Assembly (NCBI RefSeq): GCF_029873635.1
Contig: NC_080420.1
Coordinates: 121,962,719 to 122,026,718, forward strand
Source of the DNA: Malania oleifera
Lineage: Eukaryota; Streptophyta; Magnoliopsida; Santalales; Ximeniaceae
Length of the DNA stretch: 64,000 nt
Direction of reading: 5' to 3'
Of the stretch, positions 1-9,275 are shown one piece after another. Within the stretch, counting starts at the first letter, position 1, and each line of letters starts with the position of its first letter. The notes beneath the pieces were generated by a model, which saw only the letters and a list, made by a program, of their open reading frames with translations, was not told the origin of the DNA and did no database searches. A program made the position numbers and the translations under genes.

Positions 1-1296
1 GTGAACTTGTACAAAAATAAATGAGTCATCTCTTATTTTGAATTAGAGCGTAGAATAAATGAGTTTATAAATCAAGTTCAAGTTTTATGAACTTGTAACC
101 GAGTCGAGTTCGAATTTTAAAGTTATGAAATTGATTGAATTCTAATCGAGTTTAGAGTTTAACATTTTCGAGTTTAGTCAAGTTTGAGTATTTTACTACA
201 TTTTGATTGCTAAAATTTGACAAAGAGACTGTAAATATAATTATAATAGGCAAATATAATTTTATTCATTAAATTTAATATATGTTTATATATATTATAA
301 AGAAAGAAAAAGGCAAATAATTCAACACTCATTTGTCATTATCCTGAAAAGCTAAAAACTAAAAAGCATTGAATCTATTATTTATTAATTTTACAATCAT
401 TTAGGCGCTATTTGGAACTCAAAAAATATTAAGAAAAGGAAAGAAAATATCAAGTAATCTACCTTTTTTATGTTTGGTTATCAAGAAAAGTGAGAAAGAA
501 AATAGAAAATATAACAAATCTATAAATAAATTTTCAATTTTACACATTTCCTCCTCTGTTTTGATCATCTTTACTTTTTTTGAATTAGTCGAGCCAATAT
601 TACTCTTGTCCTTTGATCAGTGAGTGCAAGTCATCGGAAGGATTTATATACCTTTAGAGTGGTCGACGAGCTTTCTGTACTGTATTGATTAGGCAAAATC
701 TACTTTAGTAATGAAAGAGTAGTATTTTGTCGCCCCAAACTACTAAGTTTCTATCTTCTAAGTAACTTCATAAACACGTATTTAAATTTAATATGATGAT
801 ATTTTGAACTCACACAAATTATCACTCAACTTCTTGTACGAAATCGAAAAATGCATAGAATTAGATTCAAAATAAGGCTTAATATGATATTCCGAACCCG
901 CTTGCTCTCTCATCTTTCTCATATGTTATTAAACACCTAGAAAGTGTTTTTTTTTTTTTTTCTTCAAAATCACTTTTTGGAGAATTATTTAAGTAAATTT
1001 TGAGAAGCAGACAAAAGTAGCTTTTGGCCCGCTACTTAGCAGTGGCATTGTTAAAAGGTGGGGTCAATTTTATAAATATATGAAAGTTTAGTGACTATTT
1101 TATAATTTAAAAAATATATAGAAGATAATCATATTTTATTTTATTCTTATTATAATATATTAATTATTAATGAAATATTATTTAATTCTAGAATGATGAA
1201 GAAGAACCATCTATTAATTTAAATTAATATTAAAAACTTAAAATGCTAATTTAGTTAATAATATTATTTTGACATAAATTAATATGATAATCATAT
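1..1296. other. AT-rich intergenic sequence
   Basis: No convincing coding region, RNA gene or complete element is seen on either strand. The stretch is strongly AT-rich with homopolymer runs (for example poly-T near 947-961). Positions about 410-560 resemble, in inverted orientation, a segment near 62865-63175. The last part (about 1165-1296) belongs to an AT-rich tandem repeat that also occurs at 3281-3476, 42612-43250 and 52196-52700. The short 5-bp sequence CATAT at 1292-1296 is the left target-site duplication of the following solo LTR. Confidence 0.7.
410..560 (+). repeat. MITE-like dispersed repeat (member 1)
   Basis: The segment begins with a GGAACTCAAAAAATATTAAG-like motif and contains TTTGGTTATCAAGAAAAGTGAG. 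The reverse complement of these motifs is recognisable around 63070-63175 (CATTTTCCTTGATAGCCAAAC, then AATATTTTCTAAGTTTCAAAC). Two members of one short A-rich family therefore lie in opposite orientation at the two ends of the window. No clean terminal inverted repeats or target duplication were found, so the class (MITE or degraded fragment) is uncertain. Confidence 0.4.
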
Positions 1297-3275
1297 TGTA
1301 ACAACCTGCTCTTTATTTTCCAGTTCTACTTTTTTTTTTTTATACTGTAAAATTTATAACGCTATGATACCAAACTAGATTAAACCAAATTATTGACCTA
1401 AGCAACGAGAAGCGGAATTCATATAAATACAATCAAGAAAATATACAATACCAAAGTACTAAACTGTTCCCAAAATGTACATAAACAACTGTTTCCCAAA
1501 ATACCCACAACTGGGCTAGGGCTATACAAGAATACTCTAAAAAATACTCACTCTACTGACAGGACCACACTGAAACCCCTCTACCTGCAAGCCTGATCTG
1601 CTCGCCTACCTGGATCATCTGAAAAATATTAAAGTAATGGGGTGAGACAACAGTCAGTAAGACGAAATATGCTAATGCTAGTGTGTGGCAAATGAGTTAC
1701 AATACTATGAAAATTTGTTTCTATATAATCATGTATAACTGAATCTGTAAATACAATACAAGTAATATAAACCACCACCTTTTCCATGTTATTTAACATA
1801 TCTGTATTTTAGGTTTCTACTCAAAATATTTCTAATGTACATAAGTATATTTTCTTTCTCTGTAAATCTATATATACATAATAATAACTGAAAACTTTCC
1901 TGTGGATAATTGTGTCATGATTTAACCCCTCATGACAGGGTTGTGCGGCCCGTAGCGAGATCTATTCTGACTAGCCAACCAGGATAAATCACTATACTCC
2001 CTCAGTCTAATCAACCCTCCTCAACCTATATCTGATGGGGAGCCTGTCCACTCGTGGGCTCTATACGATCGACCTTTATACCATGTATTATTTGAATAAG
2101 TGGTTGCACTCTATACTTTAAATAGTTACGGTACCGTACTCTGTAAACTGTATGGTCCAACAAGGTCTGATACTATATAATACATCTCTATAAACAACTA
2201 TATGTTTTATCATGATTCTGTAATAACTGTATCAACCATGACGCTGTATAAAACTGTATCTATATCAACTGTGTTTCTGTAATTAATTGTAAATTTGTAT
2301 GTCATGATACTGTAAAGTTGTATAATCATGGTATTATGTAATTGCTATAAAACATATCCACTGTTTGTATATTCTGTAAAGCATAACTATGAAAAAATAC
2401 TGTAAAGCATGTTTCTGTATTATATCTATATTCTCAAGCCACATAGTAATTTAAAACATATTATTTATAATTGTTAAACCGTATAAAGTTTTGTTGTGAA
2501 TAATAATCTAGTAAAACTATATATTTGACACTGAAAATCATTTTAGAACTGCCTAACATAACATATTTCTCTTACCTGATTCCTGTTAAAATCCCCTTAC
2601 TATGATGGGTCCTACACCCGCAGGGTTCTCCACTCCACACCCTGAAAACCATATATTCTAAAACAAAATATTACTATTTCTATGCCTACAGCATTTCCTA
2701 CAACTGCTGGAAGACCAAAAACTGAATAAAAGGCCTTACCCTGATTCTGGGGAGAAATTCGACTTGATCCCACCGACGATCCGCCCTAGCAGATTTGAAG
2801 AGAATTCCGTCAGGAGCATCGTGGTGGCCTTAGATCGTCGATCCGGTGACTGACGGGGCCGAAATCGAAGAAAGAATGGTGAGAGACCGTAGGAGAGATA
2901 GAGAGGGGAAGTTTTTTGTTGAAAGTTTTGCGATTAAACTCAATTTATGGCTATTTATACTGTGGCCCTCGTCGACGAGGCCAATAGAAAATTCGTCAAC
3001 AAACTCTCCACTTCGTCGATGAAATTTAGAGTCGCCTGAAACCCTCTCGGTATCTTCTCGTCAATGAGACATGTCACCTTGTCAACTAGATACTCATATA
3101 CCCTCGTCGATAAATCTCCTGTATTCGTCGACGAGACCCTGATACATTTCCTTGAGTTATTACGTTCAAAGTGTAATGTCGTTGACGAACGCGAAGTCGG
3201 CTTCCTCTTTCTGTTATTGTTTCCATTTCCTTTCCTCTTTATTATTTAAACACCATTATTCTTCGGGTCATTACA
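1297..3275 (-). mobile_element. Solo LTR (Ty3/gypsy-type), minus orientation
   Basis: A 1979-bp unit starting TGTAACAACC and ending GGGTCATTACA, flanked by perfect 5-bp target duplications CATAT (1292-1296 and 3276-3280). There is no primer site, polypurine tract or coding sequence, so this is a solo LTR left by LTR-LTR recombination. Read on the minus strand it starts TGTAATGACCCGAAGAATAATG, closely matching the plus-strand solo LTR at 36697. That gives its orientation and family. A minus-strand TATAAATAG lies at 2951-2959, with an array of TCGTCGACGA-type palindromes directly upstream (2969-3188). Minus-strand AGGGTAAGG near 2740 and TTTTTCAG near 1620 look like splice signals. Confidence 0.93.
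2951..3188 (-). promoter_or_regulatory. TATA box plus phased palindrome array in the 1297 solo LTR
   Basis: TATAAATAG (minus strand, 2951-2959) is preceded 10 bp upstream by eight copies or near-copies of TCGTCGACGA, starting at 2969, 2993, 3013, 3058, 3079, 3104, 3125 and 3179. The spacings of 24, 20, 45, 21, 25, 21 and 54 bp nearly match those in four other LTRs of this window. The deviating copies often differ by C-to-T or G-to-A at CpG. A role as an upstream promoter element is inferred from position only. Confidence 0.6.
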
Positions 3276-3476
3276 CATATGTAATAGATACAAATTAAGA
3301 ATAAGATTACTGTTAATCAAAAAAATTATATTACATTATTTTATTCAATAAAAATATTTAAATGTTCATTAAAATAAATGGTTAACATAATTTTAATTAA
3401 ATTATTAATTCAAAAATAATCATATATTATTTTATTATACATTATAACTTGTTAATTATTAGTAAAATATAATTCA
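3276..3476. repeat. AT-rich tandem-repeat unit, right half
   Basis: Together with about 1170-1296 this forms one roughly 310-bp AT-rich unit, interrupted by the solo LTR. The matching phrases are AATAAGATTACTGTTAAT, TTAATTAAATTATTAATT and AATAATCATATATTATT. Related units lie at 42612-42915, about 42916-43225, and 52196-52700. Nothing coding is seen. Positions 3472-3476 (ATTCA) are the left target duplication of element A; the right copy, ATTAA at 42612-42616, differs at one base. Confidence 0.55.
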
Positions 3477-4100
3477 TGTCACGCCTCGAACCCAGAAATG
3501 GGACTCGGGAGTGAATTTAAGTAACCTAATCTGTCTCTGTATCAATTTAAAACATACCTGGTACAATACAAATAGAGGGTCCAACCCCGTGGGATGAACG
3601 GATGCCCACATACATACATACAAACATCCATACTCGTCCATAATACGCAATGGAATACAGTCCTTTATACATAACGGTATCATACTAGAGTCTAAACAAA
3701 CTAGGATATACATTCCCATAATTACAACACATACCCCAAGTGTCCACAAAACTATCTCGACCACCTGGATACCAAACTCGTACCTAGTAGGTACTAGCAG
3801 TAGCTACGACACCCTTGCTCCCAGATGCTAGGATGCTACTTACGGCTACTTAAGGGACCTAAAAAACATTGTACGTACATTCGGGGTGAAACACCTCTCA
3901 GTAAGGAAGAAAATAGGTTATATCAGTATGTGACATACCAGTGCGATTTTACATACTTCATAATAGTATAAAAGATACGATACATTTTGAAACATTTACA
4001 TACAGTTTCATACATATCCATACAGTTCTAGTATTTTCACAAAACCACTCTAGTACATACGATAACCAAAACATACGATCAGTGTCGTCACACTAGTTCG

Positions 4101-4497
4101 CAACTACACAATGTCACCTCGTCTCACAGCAATTACATTGCTATATACGCAACTACGCTGCGACGACCGAGGCCCAATAGTGATTACATTACTCCATACG
4201 CAACTACACAAGGTCACCTAGTCTCATAGCGATTACATTGCTACACACGCAACTACGAAGCGACGACTCAAGCTCATAGTGATTACATTGCTCCATACGC
4301 AACTACACAAGGTCACCTAATCTCACAGCGATTACATTGCTACAAATGCAACTACGAAGTGACGTCTCAGGCCCACAGTGATTACATTGCCACATACGCA
4401 ACTACACAAGGTCACCTAGTCTCACAACGATTACATTGCTACATGCACAACTACGCTGCGATGACCTAGGCCCACAGTGATTGCATTGCTACATACG
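4101..4497. repeat. Four ~100-bp tandem units in the element A 3' LTR
   Basis: Units begin with CAACTACACA at 4101, 4201, 4300 and 4399. Each unit is itself two half-units of about 50 bp sharing GCAACTAC and GATTACATTGCTACATAC. The 5' LTR copy (40170-40467) has only three units. This one-unit difference accounts for most of the length difference between the LTRs apart from the hAT insertion. Confidence 0.85.
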
Positions 4498-5377
4498 GTG
4501 TAGAACACACCCTTCGGTGACCAACCGGATCATAATGGTGATATTTCACACCCCGAACATAGAGCCGGACACTCTCGCCCACGGTAGTTAACTGATACAT
4601 GGTTGTTTTACAAATCCTTGGAATCATTTTGGAACTCACGTTCCTATACATTTCAGCGTACAGTAATTAGCCACCACATAGCTGTTTCACAAATACCTGG
4701 AGAAAATATATACAACCATACATACCACACTTATTTGATTTACGATAAATCATATCATTTACAATTTCAAGTATACAGTTTATGTAAATATGGATTACGG
4801 TCACCTCAATAATACAATTTTAACACAACCAACAATTTTCCAAACAAAATAGAGATGATACCCGAAATCCCCAATTTTTCAAAAAAACTGTAACCCGAAA
4901 ATCCTGCATTTTTACCCAACAAATTTTCCCCAAATAAGTAGCCAAAACATACATACGATCGTAGCCTACAAGCTTACCGATCCCGATTTAGAAAATGAAC
5001 CGATATAAATAGAATCCCCTTACCTTAACCCGAATTCTAACTACGAACTCTATGGTCCCCAAAACTACGAACCGAGACTTCGAAACCTACAAACCACAGC
5101 ACAGTACATGCTTACAATCCATACTACTACACATATACCGAATCAGAAATGAAAATCGAGCCTTAGCTTGATTTTAGCTCGAAACCCGAAATCCTCCGAA
5201 ACAAGATTCTGATCCGCTAGAAACATAGAGAATCCTTCACTGATCCTCGTAGTATCGTTGGATTTACAAACCGGGCAATGATCGACAAACAAAACTAGAG
5301 AGAGAGTGTGTAGGGAGAGTTCTAGAGAGAGAGAGGAAGAGTTTTTAGGAAACTGAGTCCCAAAGCAACCAAAATAT

Positions 5378-5595
5378 CCTTTTATAGACCTTTGACACGA
5401 GGGGATTCGTTGACGAATTGAGGTCCTCGTTGACGAATTCTTCACTAGCCTCATCAATGAATCGGCAGCCTCGTCGACGAGCCAGATATTCCAAATTTTT
5501 CCTGAACCCCTCAGCATTCACTCGTTGACAAGCTTTTGAATTTCGTTGACGAGAAGCCTTCAACCTTCATTGACGAATTATGGCCTCGTTGACGA
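5378..5595 (-). promoter_or_regulatory. TATA box plus phased palindrome array, element A 3' LTR
   Basis: Minus-strand TCTATAAAAGG (5378-5388) is followed upstream by eight TCGTTGACGA/TCGTCGACGA-type sites starting at 5407, 5427, 5451, 5471, 5522, 5543, 5567 and 5586. Spacings are 20, 24, 20, 51, 21, 24 and 19 bp. Most copies here carry TCGTTGACGA, which creates a TTGAC (W-box-like) and TGACG (TGA/bZIP-like) core. Function is inferred from position next to the TATA box and from recurrence in other LTRs. Confidence 0.6.
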
Positions 5596-5665
5596 ATTCT
5601 GTGCAAATTCCATTTTTACCCCTCTTTACATAATTAACCCCTATATCATGGTTCGGGTTCTTACA

Positions 5666-5678
5666 ACCTCCTCTCCTT
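5666..5678 (-). other. Polypurine tract of element A
   Basis: Minus strand reads AAGGAGAGGAGGT directly before the 3' LTR start TGTAAGAACCC. Just upstream is the AAATTTCGAGGATGAAATTT box typical of Tekay/Del-type elements. It is the expected plus-strand DNA priming site. Confidence 0.88.
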
Positions 5679-5751
5679 AAAAAAATTTCATCCTCGAAAT
5701 TTGCAATCTCTCATTACAAACACATTTATACTATCAAACACCTATATATAC

Positions 5752-6097
5752 CACTCTAGAGCAAAACTGGCGTCCACTACAACGTAGCCCCATCACAATC
5801 CAGACATACCTACTCTAGAGAATACTGTGGCTATTTATACGCAACCCCGTCACGATACATACATACATACTCTAGAGAATACAGCGGCTATTTGTACGCC
5901 ACCCCGTCACGATACATACATACATACTCTAGAGAATACGCAGCCATTTATACGTAGCCCCGTCACGATACATACATACATACTCTAGAGAATACGACGG
6001 CCATTTATACGCAGCCCCGTCACGATACATACATACATACTCTAGAGAATATAGCGACCATTGATTCGCAGCCCCATTACGATATATACATACATTC
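5752..6097. repeat. ~60-bp tandem repeats between pol and the polypurine tract of element A
   Basis: About six units, each with ACTCTAGAGAATA, a GGCTATTTATACGC-like stretch, CCCCGTCACGATA and CATACATACATA. They lie downstream of the chromodomain stop (6259 on the minus strand) and upstream of the polypurine tract, so they form most of the 3' untranslated part of element A. No open frame of interest crosses them. Confidence 0.8.
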
Positions 6098-6258
6098 CCT
6101 CACTTATGGCAGAGGAATACCATGGTCACATACATACACGGTCTCGGGAGCTTACAATACCACATGACTCTCCCAGAGACTAACCACCAAATACAATACG
6201 ATAACAGAGGATTACATCATGTATACATACTTATACCACCTTGCTATCAAACTACTAC

Positions 6259-6601
6259 TCAGAATAACTGCGGATACTTCCGACGTATTTTCCAATTCCC
6301 AAGAAGCTTCCTCAACCTCGTGGATTCGCCACAATACCTTCATTAATGGTATTTCTTTGGTATGAAGCTTCTGAACTTTACGGTCCAGAACTTGAATAGG
6401 TATCTCCTCATACGCTAAAGTATCCTCAACTTCTAACTCATCATAAGTGATAACATGTGAATGATCCAACACGTACCTCCTCAACATGGATATGTGGAAC
6501 ACATCATGGACCCTTAAGAGTGCTGGGGGTAGTGCAACTCTGTAGGCTACCGAACCCACTCGCTCAATGACCTCGAATGGTCCGATATATCTCGGGCTCA
6601 A
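6259..6601 (-). pseudogene. Element A pol, C-terminal chromodomain part
   Basis: Translates from [17 protein letters not shown] (the end of the integrase C-terminal region) through [13 protein letters not shown], then [16 protein letters not shown], the usual chromodomain signature of Tekay-type integrases. A one-base shift near 6285 moves the last residues (RRKYPQLF, then TGA at 6259-6261) into another frame. The upstream half of the same protein lies at 32893 and beyond, beyond element B. Joining 6601 to 32898 (one CTCAA removed) restores the [12 protein letters not shown] junction. Non-functional. Confidence 0.88.
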
Positions 6602-6748
6602 TGTAATAACCGGGAAAAATAAAATTTTTTAAAAAATAATAATAATAAAATAATAAAATTAATTAAATTAATTAAATTAACAAGTAAAATGAATAGTATG
6701 ATAAGGGAAATATATATATATATATATATATATAAATATTGAAGCATG

Positions 6749-6796
<48 letters not shown>

Positions 6797-6834
6797 AGTA
6801 AGTTATTATGATATGCATTTAATATATAGGTTAA

Positions 6835-6873
<39 letters not shown>

Positions 6874-6959
6874 CAAGAAGCTTTACTTTAATTAATGATT
6901 ACTATATATAAAATATAACTCAAGCTTCTTCAAGAAGCTTGCTTAGATTTTTTGGAAGT

Positions 6960-6998
<39 letters not shown>

Positions 6999-8972
6999 CA
7001 ACTCTCTCTCTCTTCTATTTCGGACTAGTTTTATGCCGGATTGACAAACCGAAGCCACCACGACGCTTCTGGCGAAGTTCTCTACAAGTCTGCCGGAGCG
7101 GATCATTAGAGAAACGAAGTTGGATTTCATCCCAAATCCAAGGTAAGATTTTATATTCAATATTTGGATTTTTGACAGTTGAACAAAGTGATATACGCGT
7201 AAAAATACTAAACTTTAATACTGGAAATTTTCAGTTCCAGGGGTGTTGATTGGAAATGTTGGAAATTATCTCTAAGTTGAGGTAAGACTTTTTAAGTCGA
7301 ATTTGACTTAGTGGTAGTTATAGAAAATGTTGTACATACGAAAATACTAAACTTTAATTTTGCGAGTTTTTATTTTCAGGGTATTGAGTTGAGAACCTTG
7401 TGGATACGGGGTCTTATGGGCTTTTCAGGAATCAGGTAAGGGGATAAACTAAGCTAGTTTTGTTTTGAGAAAATGCATGTTTATATATGTAGCATCTGGT
7501 TTCAAGAAAAAAATAAATATATTTATATATGTGATTTATATTTGAAAAATACTGTTTAAATGATGATATGTTGAATACGTAGAAAATTTGTTTAGTGTGG
7601 CATGAGTATAAAAATATTGTGAAATACAGTTTTCTGGGTATGGGGATGATATGGATTTTTATAATGGAAAACCGGCGTACGGGCCGAGATATTTATATAT
7701 ATATATATATGTGATTTACCGGTGTACGAGTTGTGCTATGTGAATATGTTTGCCGGCGTACGGGCCGTGCTATGTGGATGAGATTTGCCGGCGTACTGGC
7801 CGTGCTATGTGGATGAGATTTGCCGGGGTACGGGCTGTGCTACATGATTTGCCAGCTTACGGGCCGAGCCATGTGATTTGCCAGCGTACGGGTTGTGCTA
7901 TGTGATTTGCCGACGTACGGGCCGAGCTATGATAAAATGTGTAATTTCGACGTACGGGCCAATGATTTTCATGAAATATGTATATGTGAAAAATGATATG
8001 ATTGATTTGATAATTATTGATATGAGATATCCAGGTATCACGATTTTAGTATATGTATATGATATCAGAACCTGGTTGGCTTGGTGTAGGCTAGCACTTG
8101 CACTGTACCGTTGCTATGTGTCCATGGTCCTCGTGATCATGATATCTGTGTTAACGCCGCTGTACGGAGTGGTGTGAGATTGGATGGTCGATGTGGTTAT
8201 TTTTAAGAAGTGTGCTGTTATCGCCCCTGGTGTACGGACTAGTCTAGGTAGATCCATCGGACCTACAGACTACTATTTGACTTGACAGTGGTTGGTCAAC
8301 CATTGTCACGTCCCGCCTTAGGGCCACACAACCCATTCATGTGAGGGTAATACATGACAACAGCTAGCTAACCTACCAGGATTGTTTTTATGTTATTATT
8401 ATTATGATATGAGATGAGAAATGTTTATGAAAATGCAGTATGTTCTACCATGTTTTGATATGCATATGTTTTCCCAGATTTGATAAACAATATTGAATAT
8501 GTTATGTATGGTATATGTAGAACACAGAATACTCATGTTGCCACACACTGGTATTAGTTTATTTCCCTTACTGAGAGGTGTCTCATCCCTAAATCTTATA
8601 CATTTTTCAGGAGCCCTTGATAGGAGAGCGGGAAAAGCTCCGCTGATCTAGATAAGTTGTTTGCCCTCTTTGGAAGGGTAAGTTTTTGGTAGGGACAGTT
8701 AGGTTTTGTGGGGATTGTCCCTAGATTTCATTTTTGAGATGTATATACTGTGAGATAGTAATTGTAGTGACTCTGGTATGTGTTATGCACATTATGATGA
8801 GATGTATATGATTTTATACTTTCTACTGCGTAGGCTTCTGCTGTATGTTTTGTTATATCCCTGGTGCCCACGGACCCAAGTGGATTGTGACCTGTTGAGC
8901 TGGAATGTATGATGTGATGATAATTTATTTATAAAAAAAAATATATATGTGAAAAAGGAGCAGGTCGTTACA
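6602..8972 (+). repeat. Element B 5' LTR
   Basis: 2371 bp, starting TGTAATAACCGGG and ending GGTCGTTACA. It contains TA and TG microsatellites (6712-6870), a CT run (6961-6996), a perfect 19-bp odd palindrome AAGCTTCTTCAAGAAGCTT (6922-6940), a run of CCGGCGTACGGGCC minisatellites (7668-7960), and putative leader introns (donors at 7143, 7282 and 7436; acceptors ending 7234, 7379 and 8610). The 3' LTR at 30496-32892 has the same order of features. Open frames inside it, such as 7878-8177, are not genes. Confidence 0.93.
7668..7960 (+). repeat. GCCGGCGTACGGGCC minisatellite in the B 5' LTR
   Basis: About nine imperfect units of 29-35 bp with core GCCGGCGTACGGGCCG followed by (A/T)GCTATGTGATTT or GCTATGTGGATGAGATTT. 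The matching region of the 3' LTR is 31610-31870, with fewer clean units. By the splice signals, the array would lie inside the long leader intron. Confidence 0.82.
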
Positions 8973-8974
8973 GT

Positions 8975-8986
8975 TGGTATCAGAGC
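8975..8986 (+). other. Primer binding site of element B (tRNA-iMet type)
   Basis: TGGTATCAGAGC begins two bases after the end of the 5' LTR (8972). This sequence is complementary to the 3' end of plant initiator methionine tRNA and is the standard primer site in this lineage. It is a primer site, not a tRNA gene. Confidence 0.93.
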
Positions 8987-9275
8987 CTAGGTTGCTAGGT
9001 TCCGTAGACTTTAGAGTGCAGTAGGAATAATACCAAAGTTTAGGAAAGGATTTGAGGTTTTGTTCTACAATCTAGAGGCAGGACTTCCATAGTAGTTTCT
9101 GTGTTTTTCCTGTGGTGACGATTTCAGGAAAACCATAGTAAGCTATTGTCGGGTTGTGTTCCTAGAATGTAGGACTGGGGATTAGCAATGAGTTAGAAAT
9201 GTTGAGATAAGTGGTGAGGATAGGTGGGTAAATTATGAGGATAAGATAAATGAATTGCAATTACTATTTTCCAGA

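Larger units (their letters stand above)
3477..5665 (-). repeat. Element A 3' LTR
   Basis: 2189 bp; plus strand starts TGTCACGCCTCGAACCC and ends GGGTTCTTACA. It aligns along its length with the LTR at 39545-42611. The length difference is explained by the 971-bp hAT-like insertion with its 8-bp TSD in the other copy, and by one extra 100-bp tandem unit here. Minus-strand TCTATAAAAGG lies at 5378-5388. The polypurine tract abuts the right end. The same family reappears at 63826, where only its first 175 bp fall in the window. Confidence 0.92.

Noticed and set aside
4101..4497. CRISPR-like array of evenly spaced repeats
   Set aside because: Units are contiguous ~100-bp tandem repeats without unique spacers, inside an LTR of a plant retrotransposon.
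5666..6601. An envelope-like gene downstream of pol in element A
   Set aside because: Only the chromodomain end, tandem repeats and the polypurine tract are there; no membrane-protein frame exists.
7878..8177. 99-codon open frame (and its twin at 31782-32081)
   Set aside because: Lies in the minisatellite part of the B LTRs and is repeat-derived; no domain and not conserved as protein.
8975..8986. Possible tRNA gene because of the TGGTATCAGAGC match
   Set aside because: It is the 12-base primer binding site next to an LTR, with no cloverleaf around it.
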